Of a stretch of DNA of 64,000 nucleotides, positions 1 to 10,254 are shown piece after piece (positions within the stretch are counted from its first letter, which is position 1; each line of letters begins with the position of its first letter). The stretch covers positions 2,232,001-2,296,000 of the forward strand of contig NZ_CP078069.1 in NCBI RefSeq assembly GCF_019195435.1. Reading direction: 5' to 3'. Below the pieces are notes generated by a model, which was given only the letters and a program-made list of their open reading frames with translations, was not told the origin of the DNA and searched no databases. Origin of the DNA: Comamonas sp. NLF-1-9 (GTDB taxonomy: Bacteria > Pseudomonadota > Gammaproteobacteria > Burkholderiales > Burkholderiaceae_C). The position numbers were made by a program, and so were the translations under genes.

Positions 1-467
1 AGCAGCCAGCTTGCCAGCGGCCACAGCAGCGCCTCCAGCAGCGGCGCCAGCAGCGTCTCCCAGCCCGGCACTACACCCGAGCCGGCCAGGCGCAGCAGCA
101 GCTCCAGCAGGTGCGCGGCGGCAAACAGCGGCAAGAGCTGCAGCGCCTGCCAGAGCACGCCGAACCACAGCAGGCGCCGCTGCAGCAGCTGCACCGCGAA
201 CACCAGCAGGCAATAGACCAGCGCATGCTGGCCCAGCAGCGTGGACTGGTCCACGTCGATCGCCAGGCCGAGCACGAAGGCCGCGCCCATGCCCACGTCG
301 CGCGGCTGGTGCAGGCCCCAGAAGGCAAGCAACACCATCAGCCAGTCGGGCGTCCAGGTCACGCGCCCCAGCGGCAGCAGGTTCAGCGCCAGCGCCAGCA
401 CCAGGCTGGCCAGCATGAAGGCGGGGTTGACCGGCAGCAGCAGCTGCTGGCCCTTGGGCAGGATCAT
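1..467 (-). CDS. mreD: Rod shape-determining protein MreD (3' end outside window)
   Basis: This is the inner-membrane partner of MreC and MreB in the elongasome that directs lateral wall synthesis. Read from 467 leftwards it starts MILPKGQQLLLPVNPAFML and runs as a chain of hydrophobic segments to the window edge, typical of MreD, with about 155 codons visible. Its ATG (467-465) overlaps the mreC TGA (466-464), so the two are translationally coupled. The stop lies beyond base 1. The identification rests on hydrophobicity and position after mreBC, which is the conserved order. Confidence 0.9.
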   Translation of the reverse strand, partial: MILPKGQQLLLPVNPAFMLASLVLALALNLLPLGRVTWTPDWLMVLLAFWGLHQPRDVGMGAAFVLGLAIDVDQSTLLGQHALVYCLLVFAVQLLQRRLLWFGVLWQALQLLPLFAAAHLLELLLRLAGSGVVPGWETLLAPLLEALLWPLASWL

Positions 468-1408
468 GGCTGCCCCCGCTTGCGTTCACGCGGCGCGCCC
501 GTCGCCCGGGCAGCGGGCTGGGCCGGCTCGGCCTGCTCCTGGGCGCCCGGCTGAGGCAGGGGGCCGAGCACCAGCACCTGGCGCGCGCCGTACATCTGCG
601 CCAGTGGCGCGCAGTAGATGCGCGCAAAGGTCGAATCGGCACGCCGCTCGATGTGCACCACGCGCGCTACCGGCAGGCCGCCGGGGTAGACGCCGTCCAC
701 GCCGCTGGTGATGAGCAGGTCGCCCTCCTGCACGTCGGCATTGCCCGGCGTGAAGCGCAGCTCCATGCCGCCGCCGTGGCTGGTCAAGGGGTCGCCAAAC
801 GCGATGCTGCGCGCGCCGGTGCGCGCGTTGAGTACCGGTATGGTCTGGTCGCGGTCGATCAGCAGCGTCACTTCGCTGAGCGTGGCAAACACCCGCGTGA
901 CCTGCCCGAGCACGCCGCGCGCATCGAGCACCGGCGAGCCCGCCTGCAGCCCGGCGAGCTGCCCCTTGTCTATCGTCACCTTGCGGCTGTAGGGGTCGGC
1001 GGTGTCGTAGAGCACCTGCGCGGCGAGCGACGGCGGCTCGATGCGCGCACGCAGCGCCAGCAACTCGCGCAGCTGCGCGTTCTCGCGCTGCAGCAGGTCG
1101 GTCGCGCTGGCGCGCACCGCCATCTGCGCCATCTGCCGACGTGCCTCCTGCAGCGCCTGCTGGGCCTCGTCGAGCGACTGGAAATAGCCCGCGCCGCGCC
1201 CGGCAAACTCCACCGGCTGCAGCATCAGCCACTGCAAGGGGTAGATCACCACCGCCACCGCCTGGCGCAGCGGCTCGGTGACGTGAAAGCGCGCATCGGC
1301 CACCATGAAAAACAGCGCCAGGGCGCTGTAGATGACGAGGCGCGAGAGGGCCGAGGGCCCCTGCCGGAAAAAGGAAGGGGCCTTGCGCTCCAGGGTGCCC
1401 AGCGGCAT
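464..1408 (-). CDS. mreC: Rod shape-determining protein MreC
   Basis: A 314-residue bitopic inner-membrane scaffold that links MreB to the periplasmic wall-synthesis enzymes. One membrane segment lies near residues 25-45 (LVIYSALALFFMVADARF), followed by a coiled coil (about 65-110) and the beta-rich MreC core with ITSGVDGVYPGGLPVARV near the C-terminus. The tail after about 290 is low-complexity and rich in Ala, Pro and Glu. It starts 15 bp after the mreB stop and its own stop overlaps mreD, so mreBCD form one minus-strand unit. Confidence 0.96.
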   Translation of the reverse strand: MPLGTLERKAPSFFRQGPSALSRLVIYSALALFFMVADARFHVTEPLRQAVAVVIYPLQWLMLQPVEFAGRGAGYFQSLDEAQQALQEARRQMAQMAVRASATDLLQRENAQLRELLALRARIEPPSLAAQVLYDTADPYSRKVTIDKGQLAGLQAGSPVLDARGVLGQVTRVFATLSEVTLLIDRDQTIPVLNARTGARSIAFGDPLTSHGGGMELRFTPGNADVQEGDLLITSGVDGVYPGGLPVARVVHIERRADSTFARIYCAPLAQMYGARQVLVLGPLPQPGAQEQAEPAQPAARATGAPRERKRGQP

Positions 1409-1423
1409 GCGCGCGGCCCGGCG

Positions 1424-2671
<1,248 letters not shown>

Positions 2672-2971
2672 ATGGCCCTGACACCTGAAGACATCACCCG
2701 CATCGCGCGCCTGGCGCGGCTGGAGTTGACCGCGCCCGAAGCCCAACGCATGCGCGCCACGATCAACGACTTCTTTGCCATCGTGCAGCAGATGCGGGCG
2801 GTGGACACCACCGGGGTCAAGCCGCTTGCCCACCCGCTGGCGGCGGTGCAGCCAGTGGCGCTGCGCCTGATGCCCGACGAGGTGAGCGAGCCCGACCAGC
2901 GCGATGCCTGCCTGGCCAACGCGCCCGCGGCCGAGCGCGGGCTCTTTCTCGTGCCGCGCGTGATCGAGTAA
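2672..2971 (+). CDS. gatC: Asp-tRNA(Asn)/Glu-tRNA(Gln) amidotransferase subunit C
   Basis: A 99-residue linker subunit that stabilises GatA and clamps GatB in the transamidosome, which converts misacylated Glu-tRNA(Gln) or Asp-tRNA(Asn). The N-terminus [19 protein letters not shown] is diagnostic. The ATG at 2672 gives the usual family length; the frame is open 39 bp further upstream but those codons do not match the family. It is the first gene of gatCAB and gatA begins 4 bp after its stop. Confidence 0.95.
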   Translation: MALTPEDITRIARLARLELTAPEAQRMRATINDFFAIVQQMRAVDTTGVKPLAHPLAAVQPVALRLMPDEVSEPDQRDACLANAPAAERGLFLVPRVIE

Positions 2972-2975
2972 GACC

Positions 2976-4466
2976 ATGACCGAACTGCACCGCATGGGCG
3001 TGGCGGCGCTGGCCGCCCAGTTGCGCGACAGGCGCATCAGCAGCGTGGAAGCCGCGCAGCACTTTCTGGCGCGCGCGCGCCGCCACCAGGCCCTGGCCAC
3101 CTTCCTGGCCATCGACGAGGAGGTGACGCTCGCCCAGGCGCGCGCGCAGGACGCGCTGATCGCGCGCGGCGCAGCCGGGCCGCTGGCCGGCGTGCCGGTC
3201 GCGCACAAGGACGTGTTCGTCACGCGCGACTTTCCCACCACCGCGGCAAGCCGCATGCTTGCCGGCTACCGCTCGCCGTTTGACGCGACCATCGTCTCGC
3301 GGCTGGCCGAGGCCGGCTGCGTGACGCTGGGCAAGCTCGCCTGCGACGAATTCGCCATGGGCGGCGCGAGCGAGAACGTGGGCGTGCCGGCGCTGGGTTT
3401 TGACGCGCCCCAACCGGTGCGCAACCCCTGGAACAGTACGCGCGTGCCCGGCGGCTCCTCGGGCGGCTCGGCCGCAGCCGTCGCCGCGCGCCTGGCGCCC
3501 GCCGCCACCGGCAGCGACACCGGCGGCTCCATCCGTCAGCCCGCGGGTTTTTGCGGCATCACCGGCATCAAGCCCACCTATGGCCGCGCCAGCCGCTACG
3601 GCATGATCGCCTACGCCTCCAGCCTGGACCAGGCCGGCGTCATGGGCACGAGCGCCGAGGACTGCGCGCTCCTGCTGAGCGCCATGTGCGGCCCCGACGT
3701 CCTGCGCGATGCCACCAGCGTGGACCGCCCGGCCGAGGACTACAGCCGGGCGCTGGCCCAGCCGCTCGCCGGCCTGCGCATCGGCGTGCCCGAGGAATTC
3801 TTCGGCGAGGGCCTGGCCGAGGACGTGCGCGCGGCGCTCGACGCGGCGCTGCAGCAATACGAAAGCCTGGGCGCGCGGCGCGTGCCCGTGCAACTGCCGC
3901 ACAGCCCGCTGGCGGTGCCGGTCTACTACATCATCAGCCCGGCCGAGGCGAGCTCCAACCTCTCGCGCTTCGATGGCGTGCGCTACGGCCACCGCGCGCA
4001 GCGCTACGGCGACCTGCTGGACATGTACCAGAAGAGCCGCGCCGAAGGCTTCGGCGAAGAGGTCAAGCGGCGCATCATGATAGGCACCTACGTGCTCTCC
4101 GAAGGCTATTACGACGCCTACTACCTGCAGGCGCAAAAAGTGCGCCGCCTGATCGCCGACGACTTCCAGCAGGCCTTCACCCAGTGTGACCTGATCGCCG
4201 GGCCGGTCGCGCCCACCGTGGCCCCCCTCATCGGCACGCAAAGCGACCCGGTGCAGACTTATCTGGCGGACATCTACACCCTGCCCGCCTCGCTTGCCGG
4301 GCTGCCCGGGCTGGCGCACCCCGCAGGCTTCGGCGCGCAAGGCATGCCCGTGGGCCTGCAGCTCGTCGCCAACCATTTTCAGGAAGGCCGACTGCTGGCC
4401 GCGGCGCACCGCTTCCAGCAGGCCACGGACCACCACCTGCAGCAGCCGGAGGGCTACGGAGCATGA
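2976..4466 (+). CDS. gatA: Asp-tRNA(Asn)/Glu-tRNA(Gln) amidotransferase subunit A
   Basis: A 496-residue amidase that releases ammonia from glutamine for the GatB reaction. It has the amidase signature with the Ser-cisSer-Lys triad: Lys in VAHKD (about residue 78), the [10 protein letters not shown] stretch (about 159-168) and the nucleophile Ser in [10 protein letters not shown] (about 185). It is the middle gene of gatCAB, and its last 4 bp overlap the gatB start, implying coupled synthesis of the complex. Confidence 0.97.
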   Translation: MTELHRMGVAALAAQLRDRRISSVEAAQHFLARARRHQALATFLAIDEEVTLAQARAQDALIARGAAGPLAGVPVAHKDVFVTRDFPTTAASRMLAGYRSPFDATIVSRLAEAGCVTLGKLACDEFAMGGASENVGVPALGFDAPQPVRNPWNSTRVPGGSSGGSAAAVAARLAPAATGSDTGGSIRQPAGFCGITGIKPTYGRASRYGMIAYASSLDQAGVMGTSAEDCALLLSAMCGPDVLRDATSVDRPAEDYSRALAQPLAGLRIGVPEEFFGEGLAEDVRAALDAALQQYESLGARRVPVQLPHSPLAVPVYYIISPAEASSNLSRFDGVRYGHRAQRYGDLLDMYQKSRAEGFGEEVKRRIMIGTYVLSEGYYDAYYLQAQKVRRLIADDFQQAFTQCDLIAGPVAPTVAPLIGTQSDPVQTYLADIYTLPASLAGLPGLAHPAGFGAQGMPVGLQLVANHFQEGRLLAAAHRFQQATDHHLQQPEGYGA

Positions 4467-5908
4467 ACGCAGCATTGATCAGCGGCTATGAGGTCGTGAT
4501 CGGTTTCGAGACCCATGCGCAACTGGACACGCAATCGAAGATCTTCAGCCGCGCCAGCACCGCCTTCGGCGCCGAGCCCAACACCCACGCAAGCCCCGTC
4601 GACCTGGCCCTGCCCGGCACGCTGCCGGTGATGAACCGCAAGGCGGTCGAGTGCGCGATCAAGCTGGGCCTGGCTCTGGGCTCGCACATCGCGCCGGAGA
4701 GCATTTTTGCGCGCAAGAATTATTTCTACCCCGACTTGCCCAAGGGCTACCAGATCAGCCAGTTCGAAATTCCCGTGGTGCAGGGCGGCAGCGTCTCTTT
4801 CTATCTGGGTGAGGAAAAGAAAACCGTGCGCCTGGTGCGCGCCCACCTGGAAGAAGACGCGGGCAAGAGCCTGCACGAGGACTTCATCGGCCAGTCGGGC
4901 ATAGACCTGAACCGCGCCGGCACGCCGCTGCTGGAGATCGTGACCGAGCCGGACATGCGCTCCAGCGCCGAAGCCGTGGCCTATGCCAAGGCGCTGCACC
5001 AGATCGTCACCTGGATAGGCATTTGCGACGGCAACATGCAGGAAGGGTCGTTTCGCTGCGACGCCAACGTGAGCGTGAGGAAGCCCGGCCAGCCACTGGG
5101 CACGCGCCGCGAGATCAAGAACCTGAACAGCTTCAGAAACATGCAGCAGGCGATCGACTACGAGATCCGCTGGCAGATCGAGCAGCTCGAGGACGGCCAC
5201 GCGATCCAGCAGGCCACGGTGCTGTTCAACCCCGACACCGGCGAGACGCGCGCCATGCGCAGCAAGGAAGATGCGGCCGACTACCGCTACTTCCCCGACC
5301 CCGACCTGCCACCGCTGGTGATCGCGCCCGAGTGGATTGCACAGGTGCAGGCAGACATGCCCGAGCTGCCCCAGCAGATGGCCGCGCGCTTCGTGCAGCA
5401 GTACGGCCTGCCCGAGTACGACGCGACCACGCTCACGCAAAGCCGGGCGATGGCGGCCTATTTTGAAGAGACGGCGCAGGCCTGCGGCCAGGCCAAGCTG
5501 GCGAGCAACTGGGTCATGGGCGAGATTTCACGGCGCCTGAACCAGGAAGAAATCGCCATGGAGGCGGTGAAGGTCGGCAGCGCGCAACTGGCCCGACTCA
5601 TTGCCCGCATCCGCGACGGCACCATCTCCAACAACGCCGGCAAGCAGGTGTTCGAGGCCCTGTGGAGCGGGCAAGGCACCGAGGTGGACGCGGTCATCGA
5701 GGCCCGCGGCCTCAAGCAGATGAACGACAGCGGGCTGCTCGAGAAGATCATCGACGAGGTGATCGCCGCGAACCCGGCCAATGTCGAGCAGTTCAAGGCG
5801 GGCAAGGACAAGGCCTTCAACGCGCTGGTCGGCCAGGTGATGAAGGCCAGCCGGGGCAAAGCCAACCCCCAGCAGGTCAACGAGATTTTGAAGGCCAAAT
5901 TGGCCTGA
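4463..5908 (+). CDS. gatB: Asp-tRNA(Asn)/Glu-tRNA(Gln) amidotransferase subunit B
   Basis: A 481-residue subunit that binds the mischarged tRNA, phosphorylates its side chain and transfers ammonia. It shows the GatB signature [10 protein letters not shown] at the start, the catalytic core with [13 protein letters not shown], and a C-terminal YqeY-like helical domain ending [16 protein letters not shown]. The start overlaps gatA by ATGA. The stop codon at 5906-5908 lies within a dispersed intergenic repeat that continues into the next gene. Confidence 0.97.
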   Translation: MNAALISGYEVVIGFETHAQLDTQSKIFSRASTAFGAEPNTHASPVDLALPGTLPVMNRKAVECAIKLGLALGSHIAPESIFARKNYFYPDLPKGYQISQFEIPVVQGGSVSFYLGEEKKTVRLVRAHLEEDAGKSLHEDFIGQSGIDLNRAGTPLLEIVTEPDMRSSAEAVAYAKALHQIVTWIGICDGNMQEGSFRCDANVSVRKPGQPLGTRREIKNLNSFRNMQQAIDYEIRWQIEQLEDGHAIQQATVLFNPDTGETRAMRSKEDAADYRYFPDPDLPPLVIAPEWIAQVQADMPELPQQMAARFVQQYGLPEYDATTLTQSRAMAAYFEETAQACGQAKLASNWVMGEISRRLNQEEIAMEAVKVGSAQLARLIARIRDGTISNNAGKQVFEALWSGQGTEVDAVIEARGLKQMNDSGLLEKIIDEVIAANPANVEQFKAGKDKAFNALVGQVMKASRGKANPQQVNEILKAKLA

Positions 5909-5946
5909 AACGCTTGCCAGCCGTGCGCTGGCAGCTATCAAATCAG
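5901..5946 (-). repeat. Dispersed repeat family A, copy 1
   Basis: Read on the minus strand it is TTTGATAGCTGCCAGCGC followed by TGGCAAGCGTTTCAGGCC. It occupies the whole 34-bp gap between convergent gatB and the DUF4124 gene and includes both stop codons. The inverted GCGC/GCAAGCG arms could form a hairpin serving both converging transcripts. Six other copies occur in this window. Confidence 0.75.
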
Positions 5947-6632
5947 GGTTTGCCGGCCTTGGGCGACAAGGCTTCCTGCGCGGCCCGCTGCTGCGCCCAG
6001 AGCTGGCGCAGCTTGGCGAGCTCTTCGTCAAAACGCTCGTTGATGCGCTTCTTCTCTTCCTGCTTGGAGGCGATGAAGCGCTGCTGCTCGACGCTCGCCT
6101 GCTCGTTGTCGGCAAACTGGCGCTGCAGCTTCACCGGTGCCTGGTAGAGCGCGCCGTTGTAGAACTCCAGCTCTTCATCGAGGCGTTTGCGCTCGGCGCG
6201 CAGCTCTTCGATGCGCCGCTGGGCGACTTCGATCACCTCGTCGACCTGGCCGAGCGTGAGCTCGCGCTGCGCGCGGTGGCTGGCCACGTCGGGGTAGCGC
6301 GTGATCAGCACACGCTCGGCGCGGCGTTCGGCAATCTCCTGGGCGCGCGCCTGGGCGCGCTGGCGCCGCTCGGCCTCTTGCGCGGCGCGCTCGTGTTCGG
6401 TCAGCACCGGGCCTATGCGCCGGCGCTCGGCCCCGGAGGCGTCGAGCACGCGCTGCTCGCGGTCGCTGCATTCGGCAATGAAACGGTCGGAGGTGAGCTT
6501 GCGCCCGTTCTTGTCGATGCAGGTGTAGACCTCCAGGCCGGCCCCGCCCGCCGGCGCCTGCGCCAGCGCCGACGTGGCTACCGCCGCTGCAAGCACCATT
6601 GCCGCCCGGGCCACGCTGCGCACTGCTGTCAC
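5943..6632 (-). CDS. DUF4124 domain-containing periplasmic coiled-coil protein
   Basis: A 229-residue protein of unknown function. A signal peptide (VRSVARAAMVLAAAVATSALAQA) is followed by a DUF4124-type segment (VYTCIDKNGRKLTSDRFIAECSDREQ split across the N-terminal third) and then a long charged coiled coil rich in Arg, Glu and Gln. DUF4124 proteins are common, poorly characterised envelope proteins of proteobacteria. The start is taken as GTG at 6632, preceded by AAGGAAG at 7-nt spacing; a second GTG at 6623 is also possible. No ATG fits the signal peptide. It lies 14 bp after pyrE and may be co-transcribed with it. Confidence 0.8.
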   Translation of the reverse strand: MTAVRSVARAAMVLAAAVATSALAQAPAGGAGLEVYTCIDKNGRKLTSDRFIAECSDREQRVLDASGAERRRIGPVLTEHERAAQEAERRQRAQARAQEIAERRAERVLITRYPDVASHRAQRELTLGQVDEVIEVAQRRIEELRAERKRLDEELEFYNGALYQAPVKLQRQFADNEQASVEQQRFIASKQEEKKRINERFDEELAKLRQLWAQQRAAQEALSPKAGKP

Positions 6633-6646
6633 ACCCTCTTCCTTGT

Positions 6647-7345
6647 TCAGCCGGTCACGCCGTAGCGCGCCCGGTAAGCCAGTACCTTGTCGTGGTGCTG
6701 ACGCATGGGCGCGTCCGCACTGTCTGCCGCCAGATAATGCAGCAAATCCTGCAAGTTGGCGATAGCGCAAACCTTGAGGCCGAGCGCGTCGCGCACGTAC
6801 TGCACCGCGCTGTGGGGCACGTCCTGGCCGTTTTCCGTGGCCATCTCCTGGCGGTCGAGCGCAATCGCCATCGCGTGCGGCGTGGCACCGGCGCCACGAA
6901 TGAGCGCAATCGACTCGCGCGCCGCAGTGCCCGCGCTCATCACGTCGTCCACGATCAACACCCGGCCGCTGAGCGGCGCACCCACCAGCGTGCCGCCTTC
7001 GCCGTGGTCCTTGGCTTCCTTGCGGTTGTAGGCGAAGGGGCGGTTGTGCCCCAGGCGCGCAAGCTCCACCGACACCGCCGCCGCCAGCACGATGCCCTTG
7101 TAGGCGGGGCCGAAAACCATGTCGAATTCGATGCCGCTGGCCAGCAGCGCCCGTGCATAGAATTGCGCCAGCCGACCCAGCCTGGCGCCGTCGCAGAACA
7201 GGCCGGCATTGAAGAAATACGGGCTCATGCGCCCGGCCTTGGTCTTGAATTCACCAAAGCGCAGCACGCCGCATTCGAGTGCAAAACGCACGAACTCCTG
7301 CGCCAGCGCGTCCGCGCCTGCAGGCGCCACCGTTTGATCCGTCAT
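6647..7345 (-). CDS. pyrE: Orotate phosphoribosyltransferase
   Basis: A 232-residue enzyme of de novo pyrimidine synthesis that joins orotate and PRPP to give orotidine 5'-phosphate. The PRPP-binding motif [13 protein letters not shown] is at about residues 129-141 and the flexible catalytic loop [10 protein letters not shown] at about 109-118. The ATG at 7345 is the only candidate matching the family N-terminus and has GAGGG upstream. Its first bases overlap the divergent xth start codon, so each gene's promoter must lie in or beyond the other's coding sequence. Confidence 0.96.
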   Translation of the reverse strand: MTDQTVAPAGADALAQEFVRFALECGVLRFGEFKTKAGRMSPYFFNAGLFCDGARLGRLAQFYARALLASGIEFDMVFGPAYKGIVLAAAVSVELARLGHNRPFAYNRKEAKDHGEGGTLVGAPLSGRVLIVDDVMSAGTAARESIALIRGAGATPHAMAIALDRQEMATENGQDVPHSAVQYVRDALGLKVCAIANLQDLLHYLAADSADAPMRQHHDKVLAYRARYGVTG

Positions 7346-8156
7346 GCCAAAACCCTCATTCACCCTGACCAGCCTCAACCTCAACGGCATCCGCTCGGCC
7401 ACCTCCAAGGGGCTGACTCGGTGGCTGGAGGCACAGCGCCCGGATTGTATTTGCGTGCAGGAACTCAAGGCTCAGGCCGCCGACGTGCAGGGGCGCCTGG
7501 ACGAGCTGGCGGGCCTTAAGGGGCATTTTCACTTCGCCGAGAAGAAGGGCTATTCGGGCGTGGGCATCTACACCCGCCATGAACCGAGCGAGGTGCGCAC
7601 CGGCTTTGGCAGCCCCGAGTTCGACAGCGAGGGGCGCTGGGTGGAGCTGCGCTTTGACACGCCCGCGCGCAAGCTGTCCATCATCAGCAGCTATTTTCCG
7701 AGCGGCTCCTCCAGCCCCGAGCGCCAGGAGGCCAAGTACCGCTTTCTCGCGGCCATGGCGCCGCACCTGGCGCGCCTGAAGGCCGAGCGCGAGCTCATCG
7801 TCTGCGGCGACCTGAACATCGCCCACCAGAACATCGACCTGAAGAACTGGCGCAGCAACCAGAAGAACAGCGGCTTCCTGCCCGAAGAGCGCGCCTGGAT
7901 GACGCAACTGCTCTCGGGCGACGATGCAGCGGCGCTGGTGGACGTCTACCGCCGGCTGCACCCCGAGACCACCGCCGAGTGCTACACATGGTGGAGCAAC
8001 CGCGGCCAGGCCTGGGCGAACAACGTGGGCTGGCGCCTGGACTACCACGTGGCCACGCCGGCGCTGGCGGCGCTGGCGCGCTCGGCCGCGATCTACAAGG
8101 ACGAGCGCTTTTCCGACCACGCGCCGCTGACGGTGCACTACGAGCTCGCCCTGTAA
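7344..8156 (+). CDS. xth: Exodeoxyribonuclease III / AP endonuclease
   Basis: A 270-residue Mg-dependent exonuclease III family enzyme that cuts abasic sites and trims 3' ends in base-excision repair. Motifs in order: LNLNGIRS (11-18), CVQELKA with catalytic Glu at about 40, [26 protein letters not shown], and the C-terminal SDHAPL with catalytic His at about 259. An in-frame TGA 9 bp upstream leaves the ATG at 7344 as the only start. That ATG overlaps the pyrE start on the other strand. No clear Shine-Dalgarno sequence precedes it. Confidence 0.95.
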   Translation: MPKPSFTLTSLNLNGIRSATSKGLTRWLEAQRPDCICVQELKAQAADVQGRLDELAGLKGHFHFAEKKGYSGVGIYTRHEPSEVRTGFGSPEFDSEGRWVELRFDTPARKLSIISSYFPSGSSSPERQEAKYRFLAAMAPHLARLKAERELIVCGDLNIAHQNIDLKNWRSNQKNSGFLPEERAWMTQLLSGDDAAALVDVYRRLHPETTAECYTWWSNRGQAWANNVGWRLDYHVATPALAALARSAAIYKDERFSDHAPLTVHYELAL

Positions 8157-8195
8157 GCCGCGGCGGCACGACGGCCAGCGCCGCGGCGGCGGAAC

Positions 8196-9509
8196 TCAGC
8201 GCGCGTCACCCACGCCCAGGGGCGCGGGCGCGAGCTGGGTGATGCGCTTGAACAGCTCGGCGTAGCGGTTTGCCTCGCCGCTCCAGGGGTCGCCGTTGCG
8301 CGCAAAATCGGCATTGATGGCCTCCCACTCGGCGGGCGTGAACAAGCGCCGCGCGACCGGCAGGATTTCGCGCTCCTCGGTGCCCACGTGCGCCCATTCC
8401 TCGGCCACGTAGCGGCGCACCGCGTCGCGAAAGCCGGGAAAGCTCGCCGCCCCGCCCTGCACATAGCTGACCAGCGCGCGGTCGAGCCGGCTGGTCATGG
8501 CCACCGCGTCGTGGTGCTCGGCCTCCAGCCGATCGAGCTGGGCATCGAGCTCGCGCGTCTTGCTGCGCAGCAGCGCGAAGATCTGGTTCTCCTTGGGGTG
8601 ATGCACCTTGTCGGGCATCTCGGCGATGTATTCGATCAGGCTCGCCAGCAGCGTGAAATTGGGCTCGATCTGGGCGCTCTCTATGCCTTGCACGATGTGG
8701 CTCAAGGCATGCAGCACGGCGGCGATCGCGCGGTGCTCGTTCTGGATCACGTCGATCGCCGGGATGCGCTCGCGCACCGGCTTGGCGGCGGGCCGGCTCT
8801 CGGCGCCCGAGCCCGCGCCCAGCCAGCCCTCCAGGCGCTCGCGGTCGTGCAGCAGCGCGGCGCTGTCGCCGGCGTAGACGGCGCGCCCGCGCTCGAGCAC
8901 CAGCGCGTTTTCGGTGATCGGCAGAATCTGGCGCGCGTGCTGCTCCACCAGGATCACCGCCATGCTGGCCTGCTGCACCATGCCCTCGATGATGTGCAGC
9001 AGCTCCTGCGCGATCAAGGGCGCCAGGCCCTCCAGCGGCTCGTCAAGCAGCAGCATGCGCGGGTTGAGCATGAGCGCCCGCCCTATGGCCAGCATCTGGC
9101 GCTCGCCGCCCGAAAGCTGGTTGCCCATGTTGGCGCGCCGTTCGCGCAGACGCGGGAACAGCGCGTACACGCGCTCCAGGCCCCATTCGCCGGGGCGTTG
9201 CACCACCGTGAGGTTTTCCTCGACGGTGAGCGAGGGAAAGACGTCGCGCTGCTGCGGCACCCAGCCCAGGCCCAGGCGCGCACGCTCATGGCTGGGCATG
9301 CGCGTGATGTCCACGCCGCCAAAGACGATGCGCCCGCGGCGCAGGCGCGTGGCGCCCATCAGCGTGGTGAGCAGCGTGGTCTTGCCCATGCCGTTGCGCC
9401 CGAGCAGCGCCAGGCTGCCCCCGGCCGCGACGCTGAAGCCCAGCTCTTCGAGCACGATGGCATCGCCATAGCCGGCCCAGACGTTTTCCACCTGCAGCAG
9501 CTCAGGCAT
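8196..9509 (-). CDS. LivF-type ABC ATPase fused to a C-terminal hemerythrin (HHE) domain
   Basis: A 437-residue protein. Residues 1-235 are a LivF branched-chain-type ATPase: Walker A GRNGMGKTT (38-46), signature LSGGE (132-136), Walker B LLLDEP (153-158) and the switch His191. Normal LivF ends near 235-240. Here a linker (about 236-250) leads into a hemerythrin-like helical domain (about 251-425) with likely di-iron ligands in NEHR (His259), HHPKE (His303/304, Glu307), EHHD (His332/333) and HVGTEERE (His374, Glu379). No stop or frameshift separates the two parts. It is the last gene of the lig/liv operon and overlaps livG by 8 bp. An oxygen- or iron-responsive control of transport is inferred from the fusion alone. 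Confidence 0.9.
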   Translation of the reverse strand: MPELLQVENVWAGYGDAIVLEELGFSVAAGGSLALLGRNGMGKTTLLTTLMGATRLRRGRIVFGGVDITRMPSHERARLGLGWVPQQRDVFPSLTVEENLTVVQRPGEWGLERVYALFPRLRERRANMGNQLSGGERQMLAIGRALMLNPRMLLLDEPLEGLAPLIAQELLHIIEGMVQQASMAVILVEQHARQILPITENALVLERGRAVYAGDSAALLHDRERLEGWLGAGSGAESRPAAKPVRERIPAIDVIQNEHRAIAAVLHALSHIVQGIESAQIEPNFTLLASLIEYIAEMPDKVHHPKENQIFALLRSKTRELDAQLDRLEAEHHDAVAMTSRLDRALVSYVQGGAASFPGFRDAVRRYVAEEWAHVGTEEREILPVARRLFTPAEWEAINADFARNGDPWSGEANRYAELFKRITQLAPAPLGVGDAR

Positions 9510-10254
9510 GGGCTTCTCCCAGATAGACCTCGCGCACGCGCGGATGGCTGGCGATGACCTCGGGCGTGTCCTCCAGCAGCAGGCTGCCCGAAACCAGCAC
9601 CGAGATGCGCTCGGCAAAGCGAAACACCAGGTCCATGTCGTGCTCGATCAAGAGGATGGTCACCTCGCGCGGCAGCTGCGCTATCACCTCGAAGAGCTCG
9701 CGGCTCTCGCTCGTGGGCACGCCCGCAGCCGGCTCGTCCAGCAGCAGCACCTTGGGGCGCTGGGCCAGCGCCAGCGCGATCTCGATCAGCCGCTGGCGCC
9801 CGTAGGCGAGGTTGCGCGTCAGCGCATAGGCGTCGGCCAGCAGCCCCAGGCGCTGCAGGATGGCGGCCGCCTCGTCCAGCGCCTCGGCGCGCGCGGCCAG
9901 CGGCTTCCACCAGCGCGCGCCCAGACCCTGGCGCTCGGCGGCCGACAGCGCCACCGATTCGAGCACCGTCATGTCGCCAAACAACTGGTTGATCTGGAAG
10001 GTGCGCACCAGGCCGCGTCGGCAGCGCGCCCACTGGGCCATGGCGCTCACGTCCTCGCCCAGCAGCGTCACGCGGCCTTCGGTCGGCGTGAGGTAGCCGG
10101 TCAGCAGGTTGATCAAGGTGGTCTTGCCCGCGCCGTTGGGCCCGATCAAGGCGTGGCGTGCGCCGGCCTGCACGCTCAAGTTCACGTGGTCGGTGGCGAC
10201 GAAACCGCCAAATCGGCACACCAGATCGTGGGTCTGCAATACCGTGGTGCTCAT
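9502..10254 (-). CDS. livG: LIV-type ABC transporter ATPase LivG (aromatic-operon copy)
   Basis: A 250-residue ATPase of the hydrophobic amino-acid/aromatic acid (HAAT) ABC family. Walker A is GPNGAGKTT, with VRTFQINQLFGDMTV (a typical LivG Q-loop region), a degenerate signature around AYGRQR, Walker B LLLDEPAAG and the C-terminal REVYLGEA typical of LivG. The start at 10254 overlaps the livM stop by ATGA. Its position after mobA and the lig genes suggests the transporter imports a hydroxybenzoate or related aromatic acid, but substrate cannot be read from sequence. Confidence 0.93.
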   Translation of the reverse strand: MSTTVLQTHDLVCRFGGFVATDHVNLSVQAGARHALIGPNGAGKTTLINLLTGYLTPTEGRVTLLGEDVSAMAQWARCRRGLVRTFQINQLFGDMTVLESVALSAAERQGLGARWWKPLAARAEALDEAAAILQRLGLLADAYALTRNLAYGRQRLIEIALALAQRPKVLLLDEPAAGVPTSESRELFEVIAQLPREVTILLIEHDMDLVFRFAERISVLVSGSLLLEDTPEVIASHPRVREVYLGEAHA

